Assembly: GCA_945859605.1 (NCBI GenBank)
Contig: OX243821.1
Span: 21,196,373-21,260,372 of the forward strand
Direction of reading: 5' to 3'
DNA: 64,000 bases
DNA from: Lumbricus rubellus
Taxonomy: Eukaryota; Annelida; Clitellata; Crassiclitellata; Lumbricidae
Part shown: in pieces, positions 24,337-37,800 of the stretch
How the letters are laid out: each line of letters opens with the position of its first letter
How positions within the stretch are numbered: the stretch's first letter is position 1
Notes under the pieces: generated by a model
What the model was told of the DNA's origin: nothing
Seen by the model: the letters and a program-made list of their open reading frames with translations, nothing else
The model's database searches: none
Position numbers and translations under genes: made by a program

Positions 24337-27300
24337 GTATGTTGTAGTGGTAATCAATCAATCAATCAATCAATAAGTCAATCAATCAGTCAGAATCAGC
24401 TTTCAATCAATCAGTTGGATTTCCTTTGGTTGAGGTAGGTAGTGATGGTGATCAATCAATTAATCGATCAGTCAATCAATCAATCAATTAATTAATAAGT
24501 CAGTCGATTAATCAGTTAATAAATCAATTAGTACTTAGTAATACTAGCACACGTTGAATTTGCTTTGGTTGAGGTATGTTGTAGTGGTAATCAATCAACG
24601 GTAATCAATCTGACAGACAAATAATCAATCAATCAATTAATAAGTCAGTCAGTCAATCAATGAATCAGTCAGTCAATTAATCATTGATGTAATACAAGCA
24701 CACAGTTTACAAAATCGGTATGCAGGTCGTCTATAGGTACCAATTTTATTATGTTATTGAACCAATAGACCTGTGCCTTGGCAGCCTGTTTGCCGATCAG
24801 TCATTTGTTGGGATGTTTGGGGTGGGGTGGGATGGGTAGGGGGTTCTGGGGAGTGGAAGGCTGAGGATGTTGAACTTAATCCTGCCCCTTACTGCAATGT
24901 GGCCTTCTAACAATATGAATGGTTGAGTTGACCTTTAAGAGGTTAGCGGGAAGCCAGTGTTTACCATTTGGGGTGCGGTGGTGTAGTGGTGGCGTCGTTG
25001 CCTTGGAGCCCGAAGGTCCGAGGTTCGAATCCACCTCGCCACGTAAGGACCTTGGGCAAGTCCTTCACTCGCAATTGCTCAGCGCTTCGGCGTGAAACTC
25101 CGATGCAGTGTCCACTTTGCATTCGGGAGCGCCTCTGAGTAGGGAGCTTGAAGGGGCGCTATAACAAGGGCACATACAAACAAACCATTGCCATGACATG
25201 TGCAAGGAATAATATACTGTGGGGTCAAAAGAGAGACCAGCAGTTGAACCCCTTACCACCCCTCCTTGGCAATTCTCCATCTGATCTCCCATCCCAATGA
25301 AAGATCATAAAATTTGTTCCACCATGTTTCAATGTTACACATGTTTGCCAGCGAGCATGCCAATAAGCACGAATATTATTATTATATTCTGACGTACATG
25401 TATACGTACATGTATGCACAATGCATACATGTATACGTACATGTATGAACAATGCTACAACATAGTTCGCTGTCGTGTGGCCTTTGCTGGGAGAGGGGGA
25501 TTTCCCGTGGCAGAATTGATTCCTCGTTCCTTGAAAGAATTGAATGAAGCCTACAGGTACTGTGCAAAATATTTACGGTCTGTTGTCTGAGGTTGTCATG
25601 GAGTGTTGTACCTTTGCATGGACTGGCAACAACAGGTCGTTCAAGGTCCTCCTCCCCCGATCCCCCACCAACCCACCCACCCACCCAACACCCCACCCAC
25701 CCAACTGGCAGGAAGGAATGCCAGTGCACGAGTTATTAGGGAGCCGGATTGTTCATCTGACTGCATGGCTTTCTGTTTGTTTCTTTGTCTGTGTGTTTAT
25801 CTGTCTGTAGATATGTCCCCCAGTTTGCCTGGTTTCCATTCCATTCCATGTGCTTTTGTATGTATAATAAATATTGTATATCTGTCGGTTTGTCCTTCTG
25901 GCTGTTTACTTCATGCTATTGTATCTTTCTGTGTGTCTGTCCATCTGTCTGTTTGTCTGCCTGCCTTCCGGTTTTATGCCTTTGCATGGCCTTTCCTATT
26001 GGTCTGTCTTGTGTCTGTTTTCTGTCTGTCTGTGTATAAATCTGTCTGTCCTTTGTGGTCGGTCTCTTCATCTGTGTGCCTTCCTGTCTGTCACTCTGTT
26101 TGCATATCTCTGTGTGTGTACGTGTAGATGCTTGTGTGCTAAATGTCATTCAATATTGATTGAAGTTGTGCTTTCTAATTCCAGTTCTATGAAAGATCAC
26201 GATCATGGCCATTTCCTGACGGTTTCCTGGCCCTTTCTTTTGAGCATTTTATGGCCTTTGCAGCACATTTTTGTCCCTTGTATTGAACTTTTCATTTTGA
26301 CCTTCAAATAGCCTGTTCCTGTGACCTCTCGTATGAACTTTGCATGACCTTTCCTTTTGGCCTTTGCATGGCCTTACCTAAAGTTTGACCTTTGCATGGC
26401 CTTTCCTTTTGGCCTTTGCCTGGTCATCTTTTGGCCTTTGCATGGTCTTTCCTTTTGGCCTTTGCATGGCCTTTTCTTTTGGCCTTTGCATGGTCTTTTC
26501 TTTTGGCCCTTGCATGGCCTTTCTTTTTGGCCTTTGCCTGGCCATCTTTTGGCCTTTGCATGGTCTTTCCTTTTGGCCTTTGCATGGCCTTTCCTTTTGG
26601 CCTTTGCATGGCCTTACCTAAAGTTTGACCTTTGCATGGCCTTTCCTTTTGGCCTTTGCCTGGCCATCTTTTGGCCTTTGCATGGTCTTTCCTTTTGGCC
26701 TTTGCATGGCCTTTTCTTTTGGCCTTTGCATGGTCTTTTCTTTTGACCCTTGCATGGCCTTTCTTTTTGGCCTTTGCCTGGCCATCTTTTGGCCTTTGCA
26801 TGGTCTTTCCTTTTGGCCTTTGCATGGCCTTTCCTTTTGGCCTTTGCCTGGTCTTTTCTTTTGGCCTTTGCATGGTCTTTTCTTTTGGCCTTTGCATGGT
26901 CTTTTCTTTTGGCCTTTGCATGGCCTTTTTTTGGCCTTTGCATGGTCTTTTCTTTTGGCCTTTGCATGGTCTTTTCTTTTGGCCTTTGCATGGCCTTTCC
27001 TATTAGCCTTTGCATGGCCTTTCCTATTAGCCTTTGCATGGCCTTTCCTATTAGCCTTCGCATGGCCTTTCCTATTAGCCTTTGCAAGGCCTTTCCTTTT
27101 GGCCTTTGCAAGACCTTTCCTTTTGGCCTTTGCATGACCTTTCCTTTTGGTCTTTGCTTGGCCATTTTTTTGGCCTTTGAATGGCCTTTCCTATTGGCCT
27201 TTGCATCATTTTTGTTGTGGCCTTTGCATTGCCTTTTTTTATCTTGGCGCTTTGCAAATTTCCAGACACAGCGGAAAGCATTATATCCCGACATTTTTGT

Positions 27301-28803
27301 TTTTGTGTCCATACTCTTTGGATGAAATGCATCAATATATTTTATGATCGTGGATAAAGGTTTAAATGAACAATGAAATGTTTCATGAATATTGAATGAA
27401 TTGTGACTGTATGAAAATAATAGGCATATAGTAATGTAAAATTTTGCACTCTCTTAGAGTCAGATGTATGTATACATGCACTCAACATCGAACTTTTACG
27501 TGTTTGGTTACCCACACGCACTCACACATACATGCACATACGTAGTGACACATACATAGATACATCATACCATTTATTCATTCATACTTACTCACCTACA
27601 CGCATACATAAATGCACATACATATACTTCACGTCTACAATTCTACATATGCATGCATGCTAACACATGTATATATCCATATATACATACATACACAGTT
27701 GCACACATATTCTTTATATACATACCAGGTGTAGGGGTGGGGCACAGTACTGTACTCCCAGTTGCTCATACGCTTCAGCATGAAACTCCAATTCAGTATC
27801 TGCACTGTAGTCGGGGGCCCCTCTGAGTATAAATATTGACGGGGCGCTATAACAAATGCTCATACCAACATACATACATGCCTACATATTGCCTACATAT
27901 ACGTGGGGCGCGGTGGTGTACTGGTGGCGTTGTTGCCTTGGAGCCGGAAGATTCGAGGTTCAAATCCACCTCCAGTCGGCGCGTAAGAACCTTGGGCAAG
28001 TCCTTCACTCACAATTGCTCAGCGCTTCGGCGTGAAACTTCGATGCAGTGTCCGCTCTGCATTCGGGAGCGCCTCTGAGTAGAGAGAGCTTGAAGGGGCG
28101 CTATAACAAGTGCACGTACAAATACAAACATATTCATTTACATACAATGGTAACTTTTCTTTTCTGCTGGTGATGTATCTTTCTTTGATGTGGTGTTAGG
28201 GTGTTACTGAGGGATACAATGGAACGATCTTTGCGTATGGTCAGACCGGATGTGGAAAGTCATTTTCCATGCAGGGAATCACGGATCCCGCCACGCAGAG
28301 AGGAATCATTCCACGGTTTGTGTTACTATTCGTCATTTTGAATCTGTACGTCTGATTAAATTGAATGCATCTACAATAAATAAAATAAATGCAACTCTGT
28401 TTTGGGTTGGTCTTCAAAAAGTGTGTCTCTCTCCTCTCTAAATAATGACTAGGTGAGATGCACTCTTAAGTAAAATTTAATAATGACTAGGTAAGATGTA
28501 CTCTAAAGTAAATAATGACTACGGTAAGATGTATTGTACTCTAGTTTAAATAATGACTACCTAGTTAAGATGTACACTAGAGTATTTTCAACAATTCGGG
28601 ATACTGCATTGATTGTATCTCATGAAACATTCTCAAGGACAATTAAGACGCACTTGTTTAGAACTGTCCGGTAGCTGCGTTAAGCGCCTTAGTGAGGTTA
28701 TTGTAAGGCGCTATATAAATGCTCATATACATATACATTTTGTGTCTAGGTAAGATGTTCAACTCTGTATGGTATTATTATTGTTGTTGTTGTTGTTGTT
28801 ATT

Positions 28804-28836
<33 letters not shown>

Positions 28837-31800
28837 CTACTATATCAATATTATTTAGCCCACAACAGATTCAAAATAGATTCATCTGGATTTTTTCCAC
28901 AGAGCTTTCGACCACATCTTCGAGACAATTCAGGTTTCGGAGGCCGACAAATATCTCGTGCACGCGTCGTATCTGGAAATCTACAACGAAGAGATTCGCG
29001 ATCTGCTTGGAAAGGACATCAAACAGAGACTGGAACTGAAGGAACATCCGGACAAAGGAGTCTACGTTCAGAGTATGTTCCAGAGTGGAAGGAGACCATG
29101 TCGGAATGTTTGACTTTGGTTGAGACTCTGGTTGAGAGTTGAGACTTTTGGTTGAGACTTTTGTTAAGACTTTGGTTGATGTTGAGACTTTGGTTGAGAC
29201 TTTGATTGAGACTTTGGTTGAGACTTTGGTTGAAACTATGGTTGAGCCTATGGTTAAGACTTTTTTGTTTGTTTATTTTTTGCACACACACACCAGTCAA
29301 ACAGAATAAACATGACTCATTAAACAGAGTGCAAAAGGAATCAGAAAAAACTAACAGCGTATAGTATACAGTCCTAACTTATTTTCTTATATTAGAGAAC
29401 TTTCAGTTTCTCATTACTGTCATTAATTAACCCAAATGGTCTTTTTTACGTCGGAATTCCATTATTTTTTTATTTATCAAAACAAGCATTCGGAAATGTT
29501 CACTGTTAAAAGGAATTCCCATTGGTTTTTCCAGGTCTTTCGATGCATCCATGTAAGAACGTAACGGACTGTGAACGTGTGATGGAAAAAGGCTGGAAGA
29601 ACCGATCTACCGGATCGACTCTGATGAATGCGGATTCATCTCGGAGTCACTCCATCTTCACCATCCACCTGGAGCGGTGTGGCACAAACAACAATGGAGA
29701 GGAACACATCCGTGCTGCAAAGCTGAACCTGGTTGATTTGGCTGGAAGTGAAAGACAGGCAAAAACTGGTGGGTGTTACATTTGGATCATGTGGTAAAAA
29801 GTTCAGATTGTCTTACATGTATATATGGAGTTGTCATTTATTCTGAGAAACAATGCTACAGATTTATAAATAATTATTTGACTCTGCTAACAATTTATAA
29901 ATAGTTATTTTACTCTGCTAACAATTTATAAATAATTATTTTACTCTGCTAACAATTTATAAATAATTATTTTACTCTGCTAACAATTTATAAATAATTA
30001 TTTTACTCTGCTAACAATTTATAAATACATATTATTTTGACTCTGCTAACAATTTATAAATAATTATTTTACTCTGCTAACAATTTATAAATAATTATTT
30101 TACTCTGCTAACAATTTATAAATACATATTATTTTGACTCTGCTAACAATTTATAAATGGGTGATTCCGTGTCAAATCAACCAACATGATTGACATGACC
30201 GACTCAGATTTACTTGAAATTTGGCACACTTGTTGGGCTATGTGAGACATGTAAAAACCTGCAAGGAAATTGTTTTGGGTCAACTACTTCCCGAGATACG
30301 GGTCGACAAACTTTGACCCAAACCGGTCGACCACGTTCCTTTGGACGTCTGTATCTCAGCATGTATAAGAGCTAGAAAGGTGTTCTTGGTGTCATTATTT
30401 AGCTCTTTTGTTGAACTATTTGAGTAGATTTTTTATGACTGTTTAAAATTGTAAGATAGTGACCACATTTGACAATTTAGCACTTTGACCTTGACCTTGA
30501 CCCTTTCGCCCTTTTTGTAAAATCTGAAAAAAATACCACTTATTGGGTGAAGGGACTCGAACATCCTCCGAAAAAATCAGGAAGGGATCTCTAATGGTTC
30601 TCTCGCTATAATTATTTTATCTATAATTCCACTCAAAATTCGAGTTCAACATTATGGGCGATTCCAATGTCAGACGACTGGACATTGAAATTTGCACAGA
30701 ATTACAGATAAAATAATTATAGCGAGAGAACCATTAGAGATCCCTTTCTGATTTTTTCGGAGGATGTTCGAGTCCCTTCACCCAATAAGTGGTATTTTTT
30801 TCAGATTTTACAAAGAGGGCGAAAGGGTCAAGGTCAAGGTCAAAGTGCTAAATTGTCAAATATGACCACTATCTTACAATTTTAAACAGTCATAAAAAAT
30901 CTACTCAAATAGTTCAACAAAAGAGCTAAATAATGACACCAAGAACACCTTTCTAGCTCTTATACATGCTGAGATACAGACGTCCAAAGGAACGTGGTCG
31001 ACCGGTTTGGGTCAAAGTTTGTCGACCCGTATCTCGGGAAGTAGTTGACCCAAAAAAATTTCTTTGCAGGTTTTTACATGTCTCACATAGCCCAACAAGT
31101 GTGCCAAATTTCAAGTAAATCTGAGTCGGTCATGTCAATTTTGGTCGCAAATTTGGTTGAATTGACACGGAATCACCCAAATACATATTATTTTGACTCT
31201 GCTAACAATTTATAAATAATTATTTTACTCTGCTAACAATTTATAAATACATATTATTTTGACTCTGCTAACAATTTATAAATAGTTATTTTGACTCTGC
31301 TAACAATTTATAAATAATTATTTGACTCTGCTAACAGTTTATAAATAATTATTTGACTCTGCTAACAGTTTATAAATAATTATTTGACTCTGCTAACAGT
31401 TTATAAATAATTATTTTACTCTGCTAACAATTTATAAATACATATTATTTTGACTCTGCTAACAATTTATAAATACATATTATTTTGACTCTGCTAACAA
31501 TTTATAAATAATTATTTTACTCTGCTAAGAATTTATAAATAATTATTTTACTCTGCTAAGAATTTATAAATAATTATTTTACTCTGCTAACAATTTATAA
31601 ATAATTATTTTACTCTGCTAACAATTTATAAATAATTATTTTACTCTCCTGACAATTTATAAATACATATTATTTTGACTCTTCTAACAGTTTATAAATA
31701 AATATTTGACTCTGCTACCAATTTTTTTATAAATAAGTACGGTATTTAATTCTGCCAACAGTTTTTCAATTATAATTATTGGCAATAGTTGACCCTCGTA

Positions 31801-34800
31801 ATGAATAAAATATATTGCTGTTATTAGTAAATTTACTATTTTGCCCAGAGGTACTTCATTCCCAGGGTCTTAGAAATTATAAAAATGCTGCATCTGGAAT
31901 GGCTACCTCTAATCCATGTCAATTAAGGGCTTAATAAAAAAAAACCAGTGAAAGACACAGTGTTAGAATATTGTACAGCAATGGAGATACACTGTGTTTG
32001 ACGGTGGGTGGGGGGTGGGCAAATCTGAGATAAATCTGAGATTATTATTATTATCATTATTGTTTTTAAAGCAAATGTGTCTTGAATGGGTCCTATTCGT
32101 CAATGTCCTAGTTGGAAAAAGTACTCCTAAAGGCCACACCGTTGAAGTGCTGTATTGTCGGAATGAGGCATTGAAATAAATAAGACGGTTTGCGGACATC
32201 CATTATTTTTATTTTTATTATTTATACTATTATTCCTATTATTTTTTCTATTATTATTTTTTTTCTACTACTATTATTATTATTGTTACAATTATTATTA
32301 TTATTATTACTATTATTATTGTTACAATTATTATTATTATTATTACTATTATTATTATTACTATTATTATTATTATCCGAAACATCCTTTATTATCTTTC
32401 AGGTTCCACCGGAGACCGACTAAAAGAAGCAACCAAAATCAACCTCTCCCTCTCCGCGCTCGGCAACGTCATATCCGCTCTCGTAGACGGCAAGTCAACC
32501 CACATTCCGTACCGAGACTCCAAACTCACCCGACTCCTCCAGGACTCGCTCGGTGGTAACACAAAGACCCTCATGGTGGCTTGCCTCTCTCCGGCCGACA
32601 ACAACTACGACGAGACGTTGAGTACGCTGCGATATGCAAACCGTGCGAAGAACATAAAGAACAAGCCGAAGATTAATGAGGATCCGAAGGACGCGATGTT
32701 GAGGGAGTACCAGGAGGAGATCGACCGACTGAAGGCGATGCTCAGGGGAGATATTCCGGTGCAGGTCGAAGGTAGACTTTGGACATTTTTAATTGAGTAT
32801 CGCTAAGGATTTGCACTGGCTTCCTACCCCACCCTCAGTCCCACACACAGGGGCAGATACAGAAATTTTTGAACGGTGGCCAAAATTTTGGTCTTGGGAT
32901 CAAAAAGATTTTCGTTGGTCTTTCGCAGAAAAATCTAAATATTTTCTCTTTTTTTCTTTAGATTTTAGTCTCCCAAAAATTAAAAAACGACTATGGCAAC
33001 TCCGGCTGTTTATTTAAAAGCTGATAATCTTTTAAATCATTTTTTAGTCTTTTTTCAAAATTTCTATAAAAAAACTTTTATCAACTCCGGCTATTTAAAA
33101 GCTGATGACCTTATTTATTATACACCGTGATTCAAAAAAAAGTAAGCCAAATTGTTTTGCGTATATCTCTAATACCTAATGACATATCATGCTAAAATTT
33201 TCCAAATATTTAGAGAATTGGACCAAGGATATGATTCCAAAATTTCATGAGATAAGGTTGAACGGATAAAAAGATATGAATCTTTAAACTTGATATACCG
33301 AAATTGCAGTTTTCAGCAAGTCTGTGATGGTGTTTATTACGGTTTAGATGCTTGATAGTTCCCAATTTTGGTCTTCAGTGATCCTGGAATAAAATTAACG
33401 GAGAATATTATCACAACGTACTGCTGTCCCAGCATCTTCCACCTGTTATCAGAAATCTATAGCCCCAAAAGGCTGTTTTCTTTTTAAACAGAACAGCGCC
33501 AGCCCACAAAGCCAATGAAACCATCAAAATGCTGACAAGAGAGACGCCAGACTTCGTTTCTCCCATAATTATGGCCTCCAAACCGCCCAGATTTGAATCC
33601 TGTCGACTGTAAAGTGTGGAGCATGCATGACGCAAGACCAAGTCTACCAGACAACAATCCATGACATAAACGATCCGAAGCAACGCTTTGTGGAAGTGTG
33701 GTATGGCCTGGACCAGAGGATATTCGGCGACGCTGTTGCCTAATGCATGGCGCCAGCGCCTCCAGGCTTGCGTGCAAGCAGGAGGAGGACTTTTGACCAT
33801 GTTATTTAATTAAATAATCAAACCATACTGTTGGAATCATATTGGTAGTTCAATTCTCTACATATCTGGAAAATTTAGAATGATTTATCATCAGGCATTA
33901 GAGATAATAAGGAAACATTTTATTGATTCTGACAGAAAATTGCTTGTAAACTGCAATTTCGGCATATGAAGTTTAAATATTCATATCTTTTTATCCAATC
34001 AACTTTGTCTCATGAAATTTTGGAATCATATTCTTGGTCCAATTCTCTAAATATTTGGAAAACTTTAGCGTGATATATTATCAGGCATTCGAGATATATG
34101 AAAAACAAGTTGGCTTACTTTTTTTGAATCACGGTGTATATATTTCTTTAATCATTATATCTCTCCACCTTCACCTTTTCCCTGTGCATTGATTTGAAAG
34201 CTTGAAACCTAATGGGATGGGGCACGTCCAGATTGGCCCCTTCCTGGATCCGCCCCTGCCCATGCATATAGTATAAGGTCACTGTTCTTTTTTTCCAATA
34301 TCAGCTGGGTATTACCCTAGACTATCTGCTTGGTATTAGGAGTCATTTGGATTCTAAAATGTTTCTTTGAATTTAGTTATTTATGGTCTGTTTATGTAAT
34401 AGGTTTATTTTTTTAATCTAAACAGTTAAAATTGTTTTTTTTGCCTTAGGTGGACAGAAGGCAGGTGAACCTCGAGTCATTGAGAAAATTGTCCACGTAA
34501 GCAACAAGGAAGAAATAGAAGCGGAGAAAAAGAGAATTCGAGAGGTAATGATGGAATGAAAATACACGTTACAATTTAAAAGTCAATGAAAAAGTTACAA
34601 AATTTATATTTGCTTGACTTCAATATATATAATTGTGGGGCGTGGTGGTGGTGTTGTTGCCTTGGAGCCGGAAGGTTCGGGGTTCGAATTCACCTCGCCG
34701 CATAAGGACTTTGGGCAAGTCCTTCACTCACAATTGCTCATGCGCTTTGGCGTGAAACTCCGATGCAGTGTCCGCTCTGCATTCGGGAGCGCCTCTGAGT

Positions 34801-37800
34801 CGAGAGAGCTTGAGAGGGCGCTATAACAAGTGCACATGCAAACAAACATATATGTGTGTGCATTTGTTAACCCTGGTCTTTCTTTTTACCCCTTTGTAAA
34901 GTTCTCATTGCGCACTCAAAGTCTAAATTGTTAGAAAAACGACAGTAGGCCATTAGTTATCAGACGATCCCTCTATGTTGGTCACGTGACTACTCTGTTG
35001 AGCGTGTCTCTCGCCATGTTGTTGGACATCTTTGTTTGTTTGATTGGTTTGCTGGAAATTATATTCTGCTATCAGGTTATGGGCCCAGCTACCGGCCAGT
35101 TACCAAGTAATGCTTAAAAGTTTAGAAATAAGACAGTGACTCGGAATATGCGACTTTGTAGGTTTAAAAGAAATCGGAACGTTTCGATAGTAAACCTATG
35201 TTCGAGCGTTGGTAAAAATCGCTAACAAGTCGCGTGAGTCAGCTTGTCAAGAAAAAGCACAAAATGGCGGAATCAAACGAAACAAAGTTTACGATAACAA
35301 AATTGAACAACAGCAATTATCAAGTCTGGAAATTCAAGGTAAAAATGTTATTAATTAAAGACGATTTATGGACAGTTGTGAATGACGACACACCTGACCC
35401 AGTTCCAGACGGTTGGCAAAGAAAGAACGAGAAGGCGCAATGCACAATATCATTATCAGTTGAAGATAACCAGTTAATACACATTTGCAATTGTAACAAT
35501 GCAAAAGAAATGTGGCGGGAGTTACAAAAGGTGCATGAAAGATCTAATCTGAGCAGTAAAATGTATCTGCGCAAAAAGCTATACAAGATAAAGCTACAGA
35601 TTAATCAGAACATGCAAGAATACATAAGTGCAGCCTTGCAACTCGTTGAGCAATTGCGTGGTGTTGGTGAAGAAGTTACTGATCAACAGGTGGCGACTCT
35701 ATTGCTCTGTGGTCTACCAGATGAGTACGAAACATTGATAACAGCTTTAGAAGCCAGAGAGGAAGATGAGCTTACTCTAGAATATGTTAAAAACAAGCTT
35801 GTTGATGCATACAAGCGCAAGAAAGATTCAGAAAATGATTCAACAGAAGCAAAAGATGAATCAGCAATGTACTCAAGCAATACGAGATCCAGTAATCGCA
35901 CTAACTATCGTCATGATAAACAGCATAAAGACAGAGAAACAAGAACTTGTTTCATATGCAAAAAGCAAGGTCATTTAAAAGTGGATTGTAGAGTATGGAA
36001 GGCAAGAATGGAGCAAGAAAATAAACAGCCAAAGTTAAAACACAAAGCCAAAAATGTCGTAACAGAAAGATTGAGTGATCTAGGCAACGATGACACTAAT
36101 CATAGCAGTTTTACAATTGGCATTGGTCAGAGAACAAGTGACTGGTTTATAGACTCCGGAGCCACAACCCATATGACAAACAATCTGAATTTCTTTGAAG
36201 AACTGGACCAAACGAAGTCTGACAAAATTTACATTGCTAATGGAACATGTCTAATTGCAGATGGAATTGGAAATGGTTTTCTGGAATGCATTTTAGACAA
36301 TGGCACAGTGAATAGAATCAAAGTTACAAATGTTCTATATTCACAAGGATTAACAGGAAGTTTGTTATCAGTGAAGCAACTGGCAAGCAAAGGAAAGGAA
36401 ATTGAATTTTCGGGTAACCAGTGTTTGATAAAATACAATGGAAAGTTGTTGGCTGTGGGAAAATCTGAAAACAATTTATACAAGTTGTCATGTAAGAATA
36501 TTCCTGAAGTTGCAAACATGGCCAAGTTCGAAACTAAACATGAAAATTGTATTCATGTGTGGCACAGACGTTTAGGGCATAGAGATCCGAACGCTGTTAA
36601 AGATATTAACAAGCAAGGAATTGCCACAGGAATTCAAATCAAAGAATGTAATGTAAAGATTAAATGTGAACATTGCATTAAAGGAAAAGCCACACAGAAA
36701 CCATATCCTGAAGCCAGTACACATCGCACAGAACATCCGTTGGACTTGATCCACAGTGATGTTTGTGGTCCAATGAAAACAATGTCATCAGGAGGAAGCA
36801 AATATCTTGTGACATTTATCGATGATTTTTCACGATATACAAAATGTTATCTTATTCAAAGGAAGGATGAAGTATTCGAGAAATTTCAAGAATTCATTGC
36901 AGAAGTCAGTAATAAGTTTCAAAGAAAACCGAAAATTCTAAGGTCAGATAATGGTGGTGAATACACTGGAAATAAGCTGAGAAACTATCTGAAGCAGGAA
37001 GGAATTAAACTTCAGACGAGTGTACCATACTCACCATCTCAAAACGGAGTAGCTGAAAGAAAGAATCGATCAATAATCGAAATGGCAAAATGTATGCTAC
37101 TCGATGCAGCACTACCGCTGAAGTACTGGGGAGAAGCAGTTATGACAGCAGTGTACTTGCAAAACAGACTGCCAACGAAGGCTACAGATAAAACACCTTT
37201 TGAATTGTGGAATGGAGAAAAGCCAGATCTTTCACATATCAGAATATTTGGATGCAAGGCATTTGCATACATTCCAAAAGAGAAAAGAACTAAATTCGAT
37301 GATCGAGCAATCGAAACAATCCTAGTAGGATACAGTGAACAATCAAAAGGATACAGGTTGCTGTTGAAAGATTCAAACAGAATCATAATCAGTCGCAGTG
37401 TAACATTTGATGAACATGAATCAGATGGAATGACAATTACAGAAGTAACAAAGGCATACCAGCAGAAAGACTATCATTAATGGTTCAAAATGAAATTAGA
37501 AAGGAACCTTCATCATGGAATGAGATAAAAATGTTAACAGAAAATGAACAGAAAAACTGGATGAGAGCAGCACAAGAAGAGATGAATTCACACAAGGAGA
37601 ATGAAACTTGGATATTGTGTGATCTACCAGCAGAAAAGAAGGCAATAGACTGCAAATGGGTGTTTAAGTTGAAACACGATGCCGAAGGAAATGTAAGACA
37701 TAAAGCACGTCTTGTAGCTAAAGGTTTCTCTCAGAAATTTGGTGAGGACTATGAAGATACGTTCGCACCAGTAGCCAGACATACAACTTTAAGAACATTG

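Larger units (their letters stand above)
32848..34258. mobile_element. hAT-like element, CAGGGGC(A/G)GAT ends
   Basis: Ends CAGGGGCAGATACAG and CTGGATCCGCCCCTG are the hAT-type CAGGGGCGGATCCAG inverted repeat. Flanks CCCACACA and CCCATGCA match at 6/8. It is interrupted by the mariner element at 33123-34136, so the hAT copy itself is about 400 bp, with an internal CAACTCCGGCT duplication. It starts 76 bp after the exon 5 donor. Confidence 0.7.

Noticed and set aside
26357..27335. Frames up to 232 codons in the 24-bp minisatellite
   Set aside because: The unit is divisible by three so every stop-free frame stays open; the products are pure repeats.
33411..33800. 129-codon minus-strand frame in the mariner element
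   Set aside because: Antisense shadow of the decayed transposase, whose recognisable blocks read on the plus strand.
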